A stretch of 64,000 nt of DNA from Rhizoctonia solani. Its lineage: Eukaryota > Basidiomycota > Agaricomycetes > Cantharellales > Ceratobasidiaceae. The notes under the pieces were generated by a model. That model was not told where the DNA came from. It worked only from the letters and a program-made list of their open reading frames with translations, and searched no databases. Of the stretch, positions 23,694 through 35,869 are shown piece by piece. The position numbers and the translations under genes are program-made. The stretch is from NCBI RefSeq assembly GCF_016906535.1, contig NC_057378.1, positions 2,046,001-2,110,000 on the forward strand. The letters are read 5' to 3'. Each line of letters begins with the position of its first letter. Position 1 is the first letter of the stretch.

Positions 23694-26166
23694 TATTGGT
23701 ACAAGTGTTGCGCGTACTATTGAACCATGGGACGGGGGGACTGACTTTGTAGGGGATGGAAAAGTACGAATCTTATAGCCCAATCGGACTTGGCGCACCA
23801 CCCCTAGCCACCTGAATTACACACGGCTCCTTCATCTTGGTATCGCTCTAAAAAAGGCAGTGGGCGTAAAGCAACTGATTCCCAGCTGATGCGTCTGGAA
23901 CCGGGTAGCCTTCCGTAAGTATCGGTGGGGCTTTATGCTTCATTGGGTGAGTACTGAGGTATTCAACTAAAACCCATAAAACTCGGGAAGCCTTGCCAAT
24001 GCCATGTTTCAATATGATCGTTATAACATTCTTTGAGTGTCCAGAGATTGACACGCATCTTAATCAGCCATTACTTTCCTGGTCCGGCAAATTCGAAACA
24101 CAGTGGCTTTTAAAGATAATATGATCACTTCATTAATACGTAGTTTTGTGGGTCTCGAGAGGCTCCTTCAACATGGGCAGTACCTGGTTATGCTCCCAAA
24201 TGCTCCTGAGCTTCTTAGATTTCGATTGGGAAATTGAGAAATACGTAGGTCACAGCACAATCACCAGGCAATCCTATTCAAATAATACGTGCCCCATTTC
24301 TATGCATACTGGCACATACCTTCCAAACGGAGCTGCTGTGCGATGAAGAACATAAGGGAATACACTGGTCATCCGTATCTGGCATATGTGAAGATACATA
24401 TCACACCATGAGGTATCGTTTGGAGCAGATAATGAACTATAAGCTCAAAATGGGAAATACTTCGCGGCACGGATGAGTCGCCGTCCTCCCTATCGATTGA
24501 TAGATAAGAATCTGATCTAAAGCTTATGTGCTACCGCTATGTCAGAATACTTCTCACTTTCAAGTTACTTGCATCATGAGGCGGGCATCAGCGATCGCCC
24601 GTTGCCTAACCCGCGGATGCATGCTTTTACTTGGCACCAAGCAACATTTCACTGTATATATGCGCACTTCCTCGCTAACGAGAGCAAATCTGAACAAAAA
24701 TCTTAGCAAAATTGTGTGAAAATAGTAAAGGCCCGAGAATGTCCTCCAAGTCTAAGTACAGGTACCACACGTAGAGCGCGTCAAAAATACAGCGAGGTTT
24801 AACGGCTTATGTATTGAATCAAACGGCCCTTGATTGATAGCACTTCCAATCCTGTCATAAAGGGTTGCTTGACTCAATAACGTATTCTGAGGGCCTGCTT
24901 TTCTTCATCCAGCGACCAATACAATTCCTTCGAGTAATTCTAAAAGATATCGGGAAAAAGATATGCATAGGGGTTGCTCCGGTATATGTATACAAACATT
25001 GACAGTGCATAAAATAAACTTATCCTCTGCCCGCCCGTCCCCGCCGGCCACAAGACGCAGACCGGTGAGGTTGGGGAACCCCCGCGTGGACCGGGGGCGC
25101 CCGACCGCGAGTCTGGCTCGTGGGTGGGATAAAAACGACACGTAAAGGCGTGCCGCGGCACTCGGTGTGTATGAGACCAGACGGTGGAGGAGGTCGGACG
25201 CAAGTCGACACAGCATGAAGCGGGTCATCACGTGACTCGCTACATGCTCCGGCTAAGTCGCAAAACGTCCATTGACTTATAGCTTAAATTATTTGAACTT
25301 GATTTATTTTTGTAGCGATAAGGGAGGCCCCCTCAGTACTCAAATGCGCCAAGAATTCCAGTTTAGCGTGACGGCACTTGCATATCCATAGACCGCCAAG
25401 CACGCTTGCACTTTGGGTGCAACACCCTGCAAAATGAGACCAGTGGTACCTAAGTTGCATACATGTACTTCTATGCCCCTTCCACACCCCTTCAGCTACA
25501 AAGGTCCCCCAAACCTCACTGGTCTAGGTCTTGTGGGTGGAGGCTAAGTTAAGCCACAGTAGCGCTAGCTGTTTATCAAGAATGTAGCAGCTTATCTGCA
25601 CTGCAAAGCTATCACCAGGTTCAAAGGCATTGGTGTGCCCCAAAAAAGATATACCTCGAGATGAGGACTGGGTCTTTATTACCTTGCTTGACAAGGTTCA
25701 TCTCTACCCAATACTCCGGGTTTTACGAGCTAAGCATGTGATCTTGATAAGATGTGACCATCAATCCTGCATATGCGCGTGGGTTCGATCTTCTCATGGC
25801 CTTTGAGTTTGGCTTGAAGAATTTCTTCAATCCAATCAAGTATGAGTCGTAAATTTGTGGGACTGTCTTTGAAATAGAGTTCACGGTACGCGTTGAAAGA
25901 ACTATATTTATTACTTTTATCAAGTTGATTTCGCGATAAGACTAATTATAAACCAACACTTGGATTGTATTTAGATTCCGCACTCACTTCCCTGTAGATG
26001 TGCCACGACCTACTACATATATGCGCATGAGAGTATATTGGTGCATTGAATATGTTAAACTATACAAAACGAGGATCAAGGCTTATTTTTTTTATCAAAC
26101 AATGTCCTATAGGACGGTAAGCAACTGCGTATCTATTCAGCTAACCAAACAATATTTATGCATGAT
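23694..26166. other. Intergenic stretch with a GC-rich island
   Basis: No supported gene. Bases about 25010-25240 form a sharply GC- and CpG-rich island (for example CCCGCGTGGACCGGGGGCGC) inside AT-rich DNA. Open frames run through it on the minus strand, with no domain I recognise. A short reverse frame at 25723-25923 is equally unassigned. Confidence 0.4.
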
Positions 26167-28957
26167 TCATTCAAGAGTCACGCGCCCCGCATCTCCGCCC
26201 CTTTCCTTTTTAGTCTCATCAATCGAGCTCGATTCTCGATCGTGTTGCGCTTCGACTACAACATCGTGTTCCACTACGTTTGATAAGGATTCTACCTCGG
26301 GCGGGATGATAAGATTGAGGATGACGGCCACTACACCGGCGATCAAGACTGCAGGGCAAAGTTAAGGTCATACTCAAGTATGGTGGAGTTTTATGCTTAC
26401 AGGGCGTGCTGAGAACGATGGTGATAGAGTCGAATAGACCTTGTAGCCCAGAATTTGCTTCTACTCCGTCAAAGAGATGGGTGTACCTAAGAAAAATCTG
26501 TTTATGAATTGAAGACAGCCATAATGGATGTAATACATACCACTCTGGAACCAGCAAGTCTCCAAGCCCAAAGGAGAATGCCGCAGCGAGAATGAACCGA
26601 TCTCGGCGTTGCCATTTGATAGTCGCCAACACACGGATTCCAGAAACCATGACCGAGGCGAATAAAAACGTAGTCACACCGCCAAGCTACCACTCATATC
26701 AAACACTGAAGTCAAACAAAATTTTGTCTGTACATGCTTACCACAGAGTTAGGAACTGCAATCATGTCAGTGGGTAGACTTGCAGATTCCCATTTTGAAC
26801 TTACTGCTCAGAAAAACACCAGAAATTTTGCCAATGATCCCGAAAAAGATCAAGAATCCGCAGCACCATCGCCCGGCCGTTCGGTTGGCACACCGAGTAA
26901 TAGCGATCTAAATGCCGAGTTAAATAATGAAGTGCGAATTGTACGTAGGTTAATCTTACCACACCCTAATAAAAACAATGGATCAGTAAGCAATACAGAA
27001 GAAAGTGTTGTTCTACTTACGTTGTTCTGCGCAAAAATAGACAATGGAGTCACAGTAAACAACGCCGACACAAAGCCTCCGATTCCGTCAGCCTAAAAAA
27101 GAGGACATATCGTAATCAATGTCGGGTAGACCAATTAAGAAAGCTTGTACACACCAAAACTCCACCTTGAATCCTAGTATCGAACACCTCTCCGTCCACC
27201 TCGACGCGGGAGACTTCAGCACTGGCCGTAATATCACCGATTGCTTCCATAGCTAAGGATACTGGATTTCGACAAGGAATTGAGAAGAAGGTACGCGAAA
27301 GAAATCAGGTATGGACTTACCATATACCGCCAGCATGGGTAAAATAGCAGGAGGATAAACCCGGATTTTGAACGTCTTGACCCTGGAGACGAAGAATTAA
27401 ACTAGGCTAGTGTAGTTAAAGAGAGCAACGTACCATAGGAATGTAATCGCGGGCGCACGATCAATAGCACTTGAGTCCATGTACCTAGTTTCATTCATGA
27501 TCAAGTTGGCCTGTTTTCCGAACTCCGCGATTTGGACCTACCCGGCAGCTCCCGCTACAATGCACCCAACCAACAGACCAACAATGATGCTCGCATTCTT
27601 CAAGAACGGGGACCCAAACAGTTCGACGAGCACAATTGTGATGAACGATAAGAATCCGAGACCGATAAACTCGGGAGAGCCCCATGGAAGAGGGCGTCTG
27701 AGTAACATTAAATTAAGCGCTTGAGAAAGATAAGATAGGCAAAACAAAAACGCACTTGGCGAAGATAGTCGGACATAGTCGGAATATTCCCGTCTCCGGG
27801 CGGAGGTGGCAATCGTTTGAGCCACCTGCCCAGTTGAGAACACCTGACTCTCCGATCCTGTAGGCAACAATGAGTATACTGTTCCGTAAGTTTCGCAAGC
27901 CTATATAATGCGTACAGGGAAGCACCAATTAGGAGAATGACTGTTCCAGTCACGATAGGTGGGAAAATTCTTTTGAGTTTCTTCGGGGGAACGAAAGCCA
28001 TGCCCATTTCAAGGAAAGAACAAATCAGTGAAGTTCCTACGGGAGTAACATGGTCGATGAGCTACTTGATACACCAGAGCCATTATTCGTTCTAAACATA
28101 CCAAGTAACATCCCATAAGCATCTGGACAAGGTCCTCTGGTGACTGTTCCATCCGCGGCCGTAGTGGTCGGACATGTTCCATTGGCGTAGAGACTATTGA
28201 ATATCTAATAGATTCCGAATAGGTTAATATGAAGCACTTATCGAGGCACTCCGGTTACTCGCCGAGAATCCTGTAGAAAGCGTTGCAAAGCTCGTTCCGA
28301 CGACCGTAATCAACCCAGTCCCGAGGTAATAATTGCGCCAGATGTGGAGCCGGGACATTTGAACTAGGGATAAAATCCCACATCCGATCAATGACGCGCT
28401 GATCTACAATAACAATACTTGTGCTCAATAAACGTCACAATGAAAGACTTTAAACGAACCATGTAAGCTTGTGTGCTCCCATCGAGGTTCAATGCGGAAG
28501 AAAAAATGATGGGCGGTGTAATCAGTCCGGCAAGCATAGCAAGTGCGTGTTGAAATCTGCGAGATGATAGTATTAGTAAATTAAATTGAGGTAGAGGCGC
28601 GGTGAAGCTATACCCGCAAGTCATAGCCAAGAGAATAGGCAAATCGGCATCAAGTGCGTAAAACTGGGGAGCACGGCTGGCCTTGCGCTTGCCCCACGGC
28701 AAGCCAGGCGAACAACTTTTCATAGATCAGTCTCTAGTTACACTAGTAGCACAAGGTATTATCTTACAGCCATGCTAGCAATGGCACAGGCGTTAGATCG
28801 AATTGGCCCAGTTGGCATAGAGCGCTCACGTACCAAAATCATAGTCGCCCAGCCAGCCATCCCTGGTCGTAAACTTCTTTCCATATCTCTTAATCCCTCG
28901 AAAGCGGTCGACCGATGGTGGAGCAGTGGCTTCCGGCTGCTCATTCACATAAGACAT
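26167..28957 (-). CDS. NCS2/NAT-family uric acid-xanthine permease (UapA/UapC type)
   Basis: Multi-pass plasma-membrane purine transporter, proton-coupled in the family. The minus-strand gene starts with MSYVNEQPEATAPP at 28957 and ends with GGDAGRVTLE and TGA at 26167-26169. It is broken by many short introns (about ten or more). Exons read in order include WLGDYDFG, TPRLPWGKRK, GFQHALAMLAGLITPP, GTGLITVVGTSFAT, GSPFLKNASIIVGLLVG, MEAIGDITASAEVSR, GGVLADGIGG, and the NAT signature QNNGVIAITRCANR, whose exon is split after QNN and again after GV. The Gln-Asn pair, the Glu of MEAIGD and the Asp of LADG, all central to purine binding and transport in UapA, are present. The C-tail is charged and cytosolic, as in UapA. 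No lesion was seen in the exons I checked; exon limits in the middle were not all fixed. Confidence 0.88.
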
Positions 28958-29574
28958 GGTTGACAGAGTCGTAATGTTAAACAGTCAGCCAATCCAACTT
29001 CGTCAAGGACTGATCGACGAGGGCGGAGAGTTGTGGATTCGTGGGCAGCAAAACCAAGTGGAATTTAAGAACAGAAGCACCATATCGTATCGAATGGAGC
29101 CGAGGGCCGAAGGTCGGCTGTCAAGGAATAATTGCAAAGCCGAATCAGAATCAAGCAACAGGCGATAAGCATTTTATGTAAGCGGGTCGATAACCTGCCT
29201 GTGGTTGGGATTGGACGATACACTCGGATACAGGCACGCTGATGAGGCCATTTCATCTAATATATCTTTTAGACTCCAAGCCGATGCTAGGCATAGCTCG
29301 ATGGAGCTCGGGGTGTGATCAGAAGCAGACATAGATCTCAAGTGTGTCTATGTACTCCGAGGTGCCGAATAGTGGTCGACGTTTAGTATTGAGGAGGCTA
29401 GAGGTGATAATTTCTGATGTTCTAATTCTCCATAATTGAGAATTATGAGCTCGCGGGCTGGCAACATTGACGAGGTCCTTGAAGGGAGTGTTGAGAACGG
29501 TCACATGACCAGACCTTATTAATTTGGCGAACTCGATCAATATTGAGCCGCGATTTCCCGAGAGTTCACCAATG
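28958..29574. other. 5' flank of the permease gene, up to copia copy 2
   Basis: No supported gene. The TSD AAGCT of copia copy 2 begins at 29575. Confidence 0.4.
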
Positions 29575-29579
29575 AAGCT

Positions 29580-29856
29580 TGTAGAAATAACTTGTACATA
29601 CTAGAACAATCTAGTATCTTCCATGTAATCGAGTCAGTGCGAACTAACCAATAAGCTATATGCGCAGTAAAGCGCAGTAAGTACGCGTCACCCCTATAAG
29701 TGACTTGACTGGTTGGTTCACGGGTATATAAGGGGGGCTTGTTCTGCCTCCTAACGACTCATCCTATTCTCTCTCAATCTCACTCTCGTTCATACTTTGT
29801 AATTAGTTAGATCTTAATATATATTTGTTTCTATATACATTTTACTTCTTTCTACA
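29580..29856 (+). repeat. Copia copy 2, 5' LTR
   Basis: 277 bp, starts TGTAGAAATAAC, ends TTCTTTCTACA. It has GTGACTTGACTGG where the other three LTRs of the family have GTGACTCGACTGG. Confidence 0.96.
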
Positions 29857-29868
29857 GGTTATGAGCCC
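29857..29868 (+). other. Primer-binding site of copia copy 2
   Basis: GGTTATGAGCCC, identical to copy 1; complementary to the initiator tRNA-Met anticodon arm. Confidence 0.75.
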
Positions 29869-29946
29869 CGCCTGAACGCTTATAGCCTACTTGTACATAG
29901 AAACCTATATATACATACCGAGTACTCAACCTAACCCTTAGTCACT

Positions 29947-32900
29947 ATGACTGACCCCTCAGGAGCAAATGCCGGCGGCGCTGGCAGTTTGCATTGGATC
30001 CCTCCCTTACGAGGAGCCAACAACTATAACGTTTGGCGTATCCAAATGGAGGACGTACTCACCGACCTTGATTTATATGGACACGCAGACGGATCAAAAC
30101 TTAAACCGAACTCTAAGGTAGAAGTTGCGATCACCGGCCGTAAAGACGATGAAGGTAACCGCTTACCTGACTTGGAAGTCGACAGCGACAACCCCTTATA
30201 TGCGTCTTGGATTAAAGCCAACCGCAAAGCGCTATTGAACATAAGACTAAGAGTTGACGGAAGTGTACTTACTCACATACAAGGTTGTACAACTGCCGCC
30301 GACGCCTGGTCTACGTTAGAAGCCACATTCCAAGTCAAAGGTACTGTTGGACTCATTGACTTACGGAGACAATTCTTCAGTCATTGGATGACCGATGGTG
30401 AAGACATTGAGGAACACATCCAGCAAATGCACGGATGGTACCAACAAATAAACAGTATCAGTAAGGACTCATGCACTGAGGTTGATTGGATAACGACGCT
30501 CATCGCAAGCTTACCTGATAGCTGGGATACGTTTACGCAATCTGTAAACTTCCAATTCAATCTAGACAACAAGAACAAACAAGCAAATCAAATCAGCGAT
30601 TTGAGGTCACAAATATTAGCAGAATCCCACCAAAGAAATACTAGAGGTACTGATGGAAAGGCATTCTTTAGTACAAACAAATCAACTGTAAATAGAGCTA
30701 TACGTACCAATGGTAAAGGTCCAGATAAGACTAAGTCGAAATGCAACAACTGCGGACAACTCGGCCATTGGATAGCTGAGTGCCAAAGCCCCGGCGGAGG
30801 TGCATTCAAATCAGGAAATAAAGGTAATGGACAAAACAGACAAATAAACTTACCAAATAAAACCCAATTTAACAATGCTAGAACGCATATAGCCGTGGAA
30901 AAGTCCACATCTGCCAACTACGCATTCTTGACCATTGAGGAATCATATGGAACCATTAGTAAGCTAACAAACTCATGGATAGCCAATAGCGGAACAACAA
31001 CTCACATATCTAACAACTGGAACTTATTTTCCAAATATAGCAAGTCATTGGGACACGTATCTGGCGTATCCAGAAGCGAACCAATAATCGGCCGAGGGAC
31101 AATAGAACTTGAATGTCTCAGTGACCCCAAGACAAACAAGTACGTTACTATTAGACTTACTAATGTAGCTCACGTGCCAAGCTCACCTGTGAACCTTATC
31201 AGTCTATCTTTGATAACTGATAAAGGCTTCCGAGTTTCGATGGATCAAGACCGCTTAGTAATATATGGGCCAAACAATGAATGTATTACTTATGGTTCAA
31301 AGCTCAAAGAACGCGCAAAAGGGAATTTGTGGAAAATAAATGCGCGCTACATTAACAAACAAAACGCAAACAATAAGTCCACTGAACTGGCACTCCTTAA
31401 ACAAACTGGTCAAACTTGGTTTGACTGGCATAAAGTTCTTGGGCACATCGGCCCGCAAGCTCTCCAACGCCTAAAAAACACCAACGCTGTAAAAGGTATG
31501 GAAATAGCTGACGACGCCATTGGACTTAACTTTGAATGTGATGTATGCGCACAAACAAAGGCCCACACACAACCATTCCCCAAAGAATTGGCAACAAAAG
31601 TCTCCGATATAGGTGAGTTAGTAGTAACCAATGTATGGGGACCGGCCCAAACTCCTTCAATCGGTTGATACAAGTACTATGTATCATTCACGGATGTAGC
31701 TACACGATTTACTTGTTTAGGTTTCTTAAGACACAAAGATGAAACATTGAACAAATATAAATCATTCTAAGCAATACTAAATACACAAAAAGATAAGAAA
31801 ATCAAGAAAGTTTGCTTTGATAACGGTAGGGAATTTGTGAATAAAGACTGGATTGAGCATGCTGCTCAAAGGGGGACTATTTTGGAAACTACGGCCCCGT
31901 ATTCAGCCCAACAAAACGGCATTGCTCAAAGGTTGAATCAAACACTCACCAAGAAAGCACAAGCCATGCTACTTGAGTCAAACGCCCCAAAGTTTCTTTG
32001 GAGCGAGGCCATAGCATACGCATGCTACCTAAAGAATTGCGTGCCTACGCAAGTGCACGGAACGTTCTGGAAAACGCCCTACAAAGCCTTCTGGGGCATT
32101 AAACCCAACGTTAATACACTCTGTCCTTGGGGAAGTAAGTGCTACGTACTAAATCAAGGTGGAGACTTGTCTAAGCTCAACCCTAAGACAATGACTGCAA
32201 TATTTGTGGGCATATCAGACGTCCAAGGAAAGAGCTGGCGGTACTACAAGTCAGGATCAAACCGCATATTGCACTTGCGAAACGTCACCTTTCCAAGTCA
32301 TGCACGAATCAAAGAAGTTGATAACGGCAAACCCAAACCGGGAGAATTGGTTGCTCTGCCCGCTGAGGGGGAGATGACGCAAGCTAACAGCGCTGCGCAA
32401 CAACCAATAGAAAATACTAGAACAGGGGGAGCGCATGTAGATAGTGAAGAAATAAAAATCAAAAAATTAGAACATACGGGTATAAAAACCAAACCGCTGA
32501 GCAACGAATTGACATCCAACAAACCAACTCAACCTATTCAGCAATTGCTCAATCAACCTGTTGTTCCCAAACCTACCACCATTTGCAACAATCCTGTTAT
32601 GCGCACTGGTAATAATTCTATTTCTAACTCTACTCTACAAACAATCAATGCGCTCAAAGGTAACGTCTCAACCGGAGCCTGAACCCGCAGTAGGAATCCT
32701 AACCCTACTCACGTCTCCCTCCAATGAGAACGTGGCAGAGTCAGGATTAAACTCCCCGACAACGTTGCGACAGGTCAGCTTAATAACCGAGCAACAAACA
32801 AGACTACTAACCTTGTACTAGACCTCCCCAACGCCGCAAGCATGCACTCCGACAGCTCCGACGTTGATCTTGACGCATATACCTTCTCCACCAACACCTC

Positions 32901-34692
32901 CTCCATACTATCCGCCCCTACCATCCCGTCCAAGCTTGCCTACCTGCTGGCAACCCCGCCAGCAACCAAACTGGACACATCCTTATCCGACTTGCTCAAT
33001 GATCGATTCAGCTACCTCAACCTATCCGAATTGACTTCAACCAAATTGGATACCACCCTGGCAACGCCCGGGGATGTGGAACACAAATGGGCCTATGCCG
33101 CCAAGCTATCCGCGCCCAACAACCACCCAACCGTTGCGGAAGCGCTTGCCGGACTGGACGCAGAGGAATGGCAAAAAGCCATGGCAAAGGAGGTTAGTAC
33201 ATTCAAGAAAATGGATACATACAATCTCACCAATCTACCACCCGGACACAAGGCAATCGGAAACGCATGGGTATTCACACTCAAGCGTAACGCCGACGGC
33301 ACACCAGCCCGCTACAAGGGACAACTAGTAGCCCAAGGTTTCAGCCAACAACCTGGTATTGACTTTGATGAGACGTTTGCACCTGTAGTACGTCTTGACT
33401 TGATACAATTACTGTTATCCATTGCTAACCAAAATGATTGGGATATTCGACAGCTCAATGTTAATTCTGCATACCTACATGCAAAAGTAAACAAAGAATT
33501 ATACATGGGACAGATCCCATATTTTGAAGACAGTACAAATCAAGTATTAAAACTAAAACGTTCAATTTACAGTCTGAAACAAGCAGGCCGCATGTGGAAC
33601 AAACTATACGATACCAAGCTCAAAAGCCTTGGATACTCGCCATGCCTTACTGACGCGTGCGTGTACAAACGCATGGTCAACACTGAGGGTGAGCTTTGCA
33701 TATCCATTATTGCTACGCACGTTGACAATTCTATTGTTATTACTTCACGCAATCACACTGAATCTGCCATAGCCAAACTCTTACACAAATTTGACATGCA
33801 AGACTTAGGAAATATCCATCATTTCCTAGGCATTGCTATTGTTCAAAACTGTAAGTCCGGCACCATCCACCTCAACCAGAAAACTTACATTGAGAACCTA
33901 GCAATCATTGCAGGACTCAACAACGCTTACCCGGCCGACACACCAATCAGTCCGACAACTCAACTCACGCAATACAAAGGTACCAAACCAAAATTCAATT
34001 ATGGTACGTACATAGGCAAGTTACTATATGCTGCTCTATGTACCCAACCGGACATTGCTTACGCTGTCGCTCACTTAGCACAATTCACTACGTGCTACAG
34101 ACCCGCACATGTGACTGCTGTCAATCGCGTGGTTTGATACCTCAAAGGCACTTTGGCCCTTGGACTGACGTATTGGCAATCAACAAACAACTTTGGTGAA
34201 ATTGGCTATTCTGATGCCAACTGGGGAAGCAATTTACTTGATTGTAAGTCAATCTCTGGTCACGTCTTTCTATTAGGCGGCGCTGCTATTTCTTGGTCAG
34301 CTAAGAAGCAGGCCACCGTTGCTTTATTGACAATGGAGGCCAAATACATGTTGTTATCTCACGCATGTGCTCAAGCCTTATGGATGCGTCAATTGTTTGA
34401 AGAACTCAACTTCACTACTGACAATCCAACCTTAATTCTTTCAGATAATCTCGCCGCTCTCGCTCTGTCTGCCGAATTGCAATTTCACGGACGATCAAAA
34501 CACATTGATATTCAACACCACTTCATGCAAGACATAATCAAGAAACGTAAGGTAACTACACTGTACGTACAAACTAATGAGAACTTGGCCGATGCTTTTA
34601 CTAAAGCATTAGCCGCTCCTCAATTCAGATACCTTATGCAATTGATACTAGGCAAACAGCTGGAGGAAACTAAGGAGAATGAAATTGAATAG
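29947..34692 (+). pseudogene. Copia gag-pol, inactivated by several stops and active-site changes
   Basis: Collinear with the gag-pol frame of copy 1. In-frame stops occur at 31666 (TGA, shared with copy 1), 31768 (TAA), 32680, 32725 and 34135 (TGA). Catalytic residues are also lost: protease ADSG has become ANSG (codon at 30985), integrase first Asp is Asn (VVTNVWGP), integrase Glu is Gln (NGIAQRLN), and RNase H SDADW is SDANW and MEAEY is MEAKY. The zinc knuckle CNNCGQLGHWIAEC is unchanged. The reverse-transcriptase QLNVN substitution is the same as in copy 1. Most differences from copy 1 are C-to-T or G-to-A at TCG/CGA; the 31768 stop and the integrase Gln are transversions. Confidence 0.93.
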
Positions 34693-34808
34693 AAAGAAGC
34701 AATTTCAATTATATTACAAAATAGCTGTACAAACTGAAAATGTGAACTATAACGAATGAATTGAATCAATATGTATATCTGTAAATGTGTGACTCGATTA
34801 AGGGGGAG

Positions 34809-35085
34809 TGTAGAAATAACTTGTACATACTAGAACAATCTAGTATCTTCCATGTAATCGAGTCAGTGCGAACTAACCAATAAGCTATATGCGCAGTAAA
34901 GCGCAGTAAGTATGCGTCACCCCTATAAGTGACTCGACTGGTTGGTTCACGGGTATATAAGGGGGGCTTGTTCTGCCTCCTAACGACTCATCCTATTCTC
35001 TCTCAATCTCACTCTCGTTCATACTTTGTAATTAGTTAGATCTTAATATATATTTGTTTCTATATACATTTTACTTCTTTCTACA
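34809..35085 (+). repeat. Copia copy 2, 3' LTR
   Basis: 277 bp, preceded by the purine tract AAGGGGGAG and followed by TSD AAGCT. It has AGTATGCGTC where the other LTRs have AGTACGCGTC. Confidence 0.95.
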
Positions 35086-35299
35086 AAGCTCTTGCTCACC
35101 GTCGCTTGTTTACGAATGCATCATTCATTACCAGATTTTTCTTCGAATGAAATATGAATGCCTAAGAACTACTGTTTGGCACACAATTGAAGGACCCTGA
35201 TGGTACAGAGTTCTCATTGACCAATATGGATCGACGCCGTCACATAAATATACTTGGTAAAATAGACCTTATGGCATGATTGTGATAAATATAGTAACA

Positions 35300-35740
35300 A
35301 ATTATCACTTTTTGAGCTTGGGGAAGTCTGTGGCTGCAAGAAAAGAAAAAGAAAAAAGAAAAAAAAACTTCGACCAGAGTCAGTAGCAAACTGACGGGAT
35401 TCGTATTGTACCAGCTGATATTAAGCACGTATTCATAGCGATACGTAGTACCACTTTCAATCGTCTTTCGAAGGTCTTCAACCAACTCTTTGGGATTGTC
35501 AAGACTGGCAAAATGCTCTCGTATCCTCGTATATGGTCTTGATATTATAGGTTGGATTAACCAATGGATTGGTTATCACTCTGAGACTCGCCTTACCGAC
35601 ACAATGCACCAGATTCCCAGTTTTCGCGACGCAAAATTGAGGGTAGTATCTGCACAGAAGTTTGGTTACCTGAGTCATTTACCGCTCATTTGGCCAATGC
35701 CAAATTCCGAGGCTCCAAGCAGTGTTATCCCCAAATGAGC
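35300..35740 (-). pseudogene. Remnant of the 3' end of an epoxide hydrolase gene
   Basis: On the minus strand this stretch parallels the last exons of the epoxide hydrolase gene at 38372: a YYPxFxVAKxGNLV-like block near 35600-35660 and ELVEDLRKTIES near 35430-35490, with the intervening positions in the same order and spacing. Frames no longer connect, a poly-A/poly-G-A tract interrupts the 3' side, and no 5' part of the gene remains. It is best read as a decayed partial duplicate, separated from its relative by the APH-like gene. Confidence 0.6.
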
Positions 35741-35869
35741 CTCTTGCAAACTCCACGGCGCTACTGACACTTCGACTAAAAATAAACAAATAGCCTGATA
35801 GTTACCAATAATACTAAAGTGACAGCATAGGGGGGAAGGATCTACAGCTGAAATTCAAGTGCACGACTT

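Larger units (their letters stand above)
29580..35085 (+). mobile_element. Ty1/copia LTR retrotransposon, copy 2 (hypermutated)
   Basis: 5506 bp, the same family and orientation as the element at 5713. LTRs are 277 bp (29580-29856, 34809-35085; one extra G in the GGGGGG run after TATATAA). The TSD AAGCT at 29575-29579 and 35086-35090 is perfect. The coding part is collinear with copy 1 at a constant offset of 23868 bases, with no indels. It differs mostly by TCG-to-TTG and CGA-to-CAA/TGA changes that destroy the proteins. The two LTRs differ by few bases (one is TCG/TTG). Confidence 0.97.
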
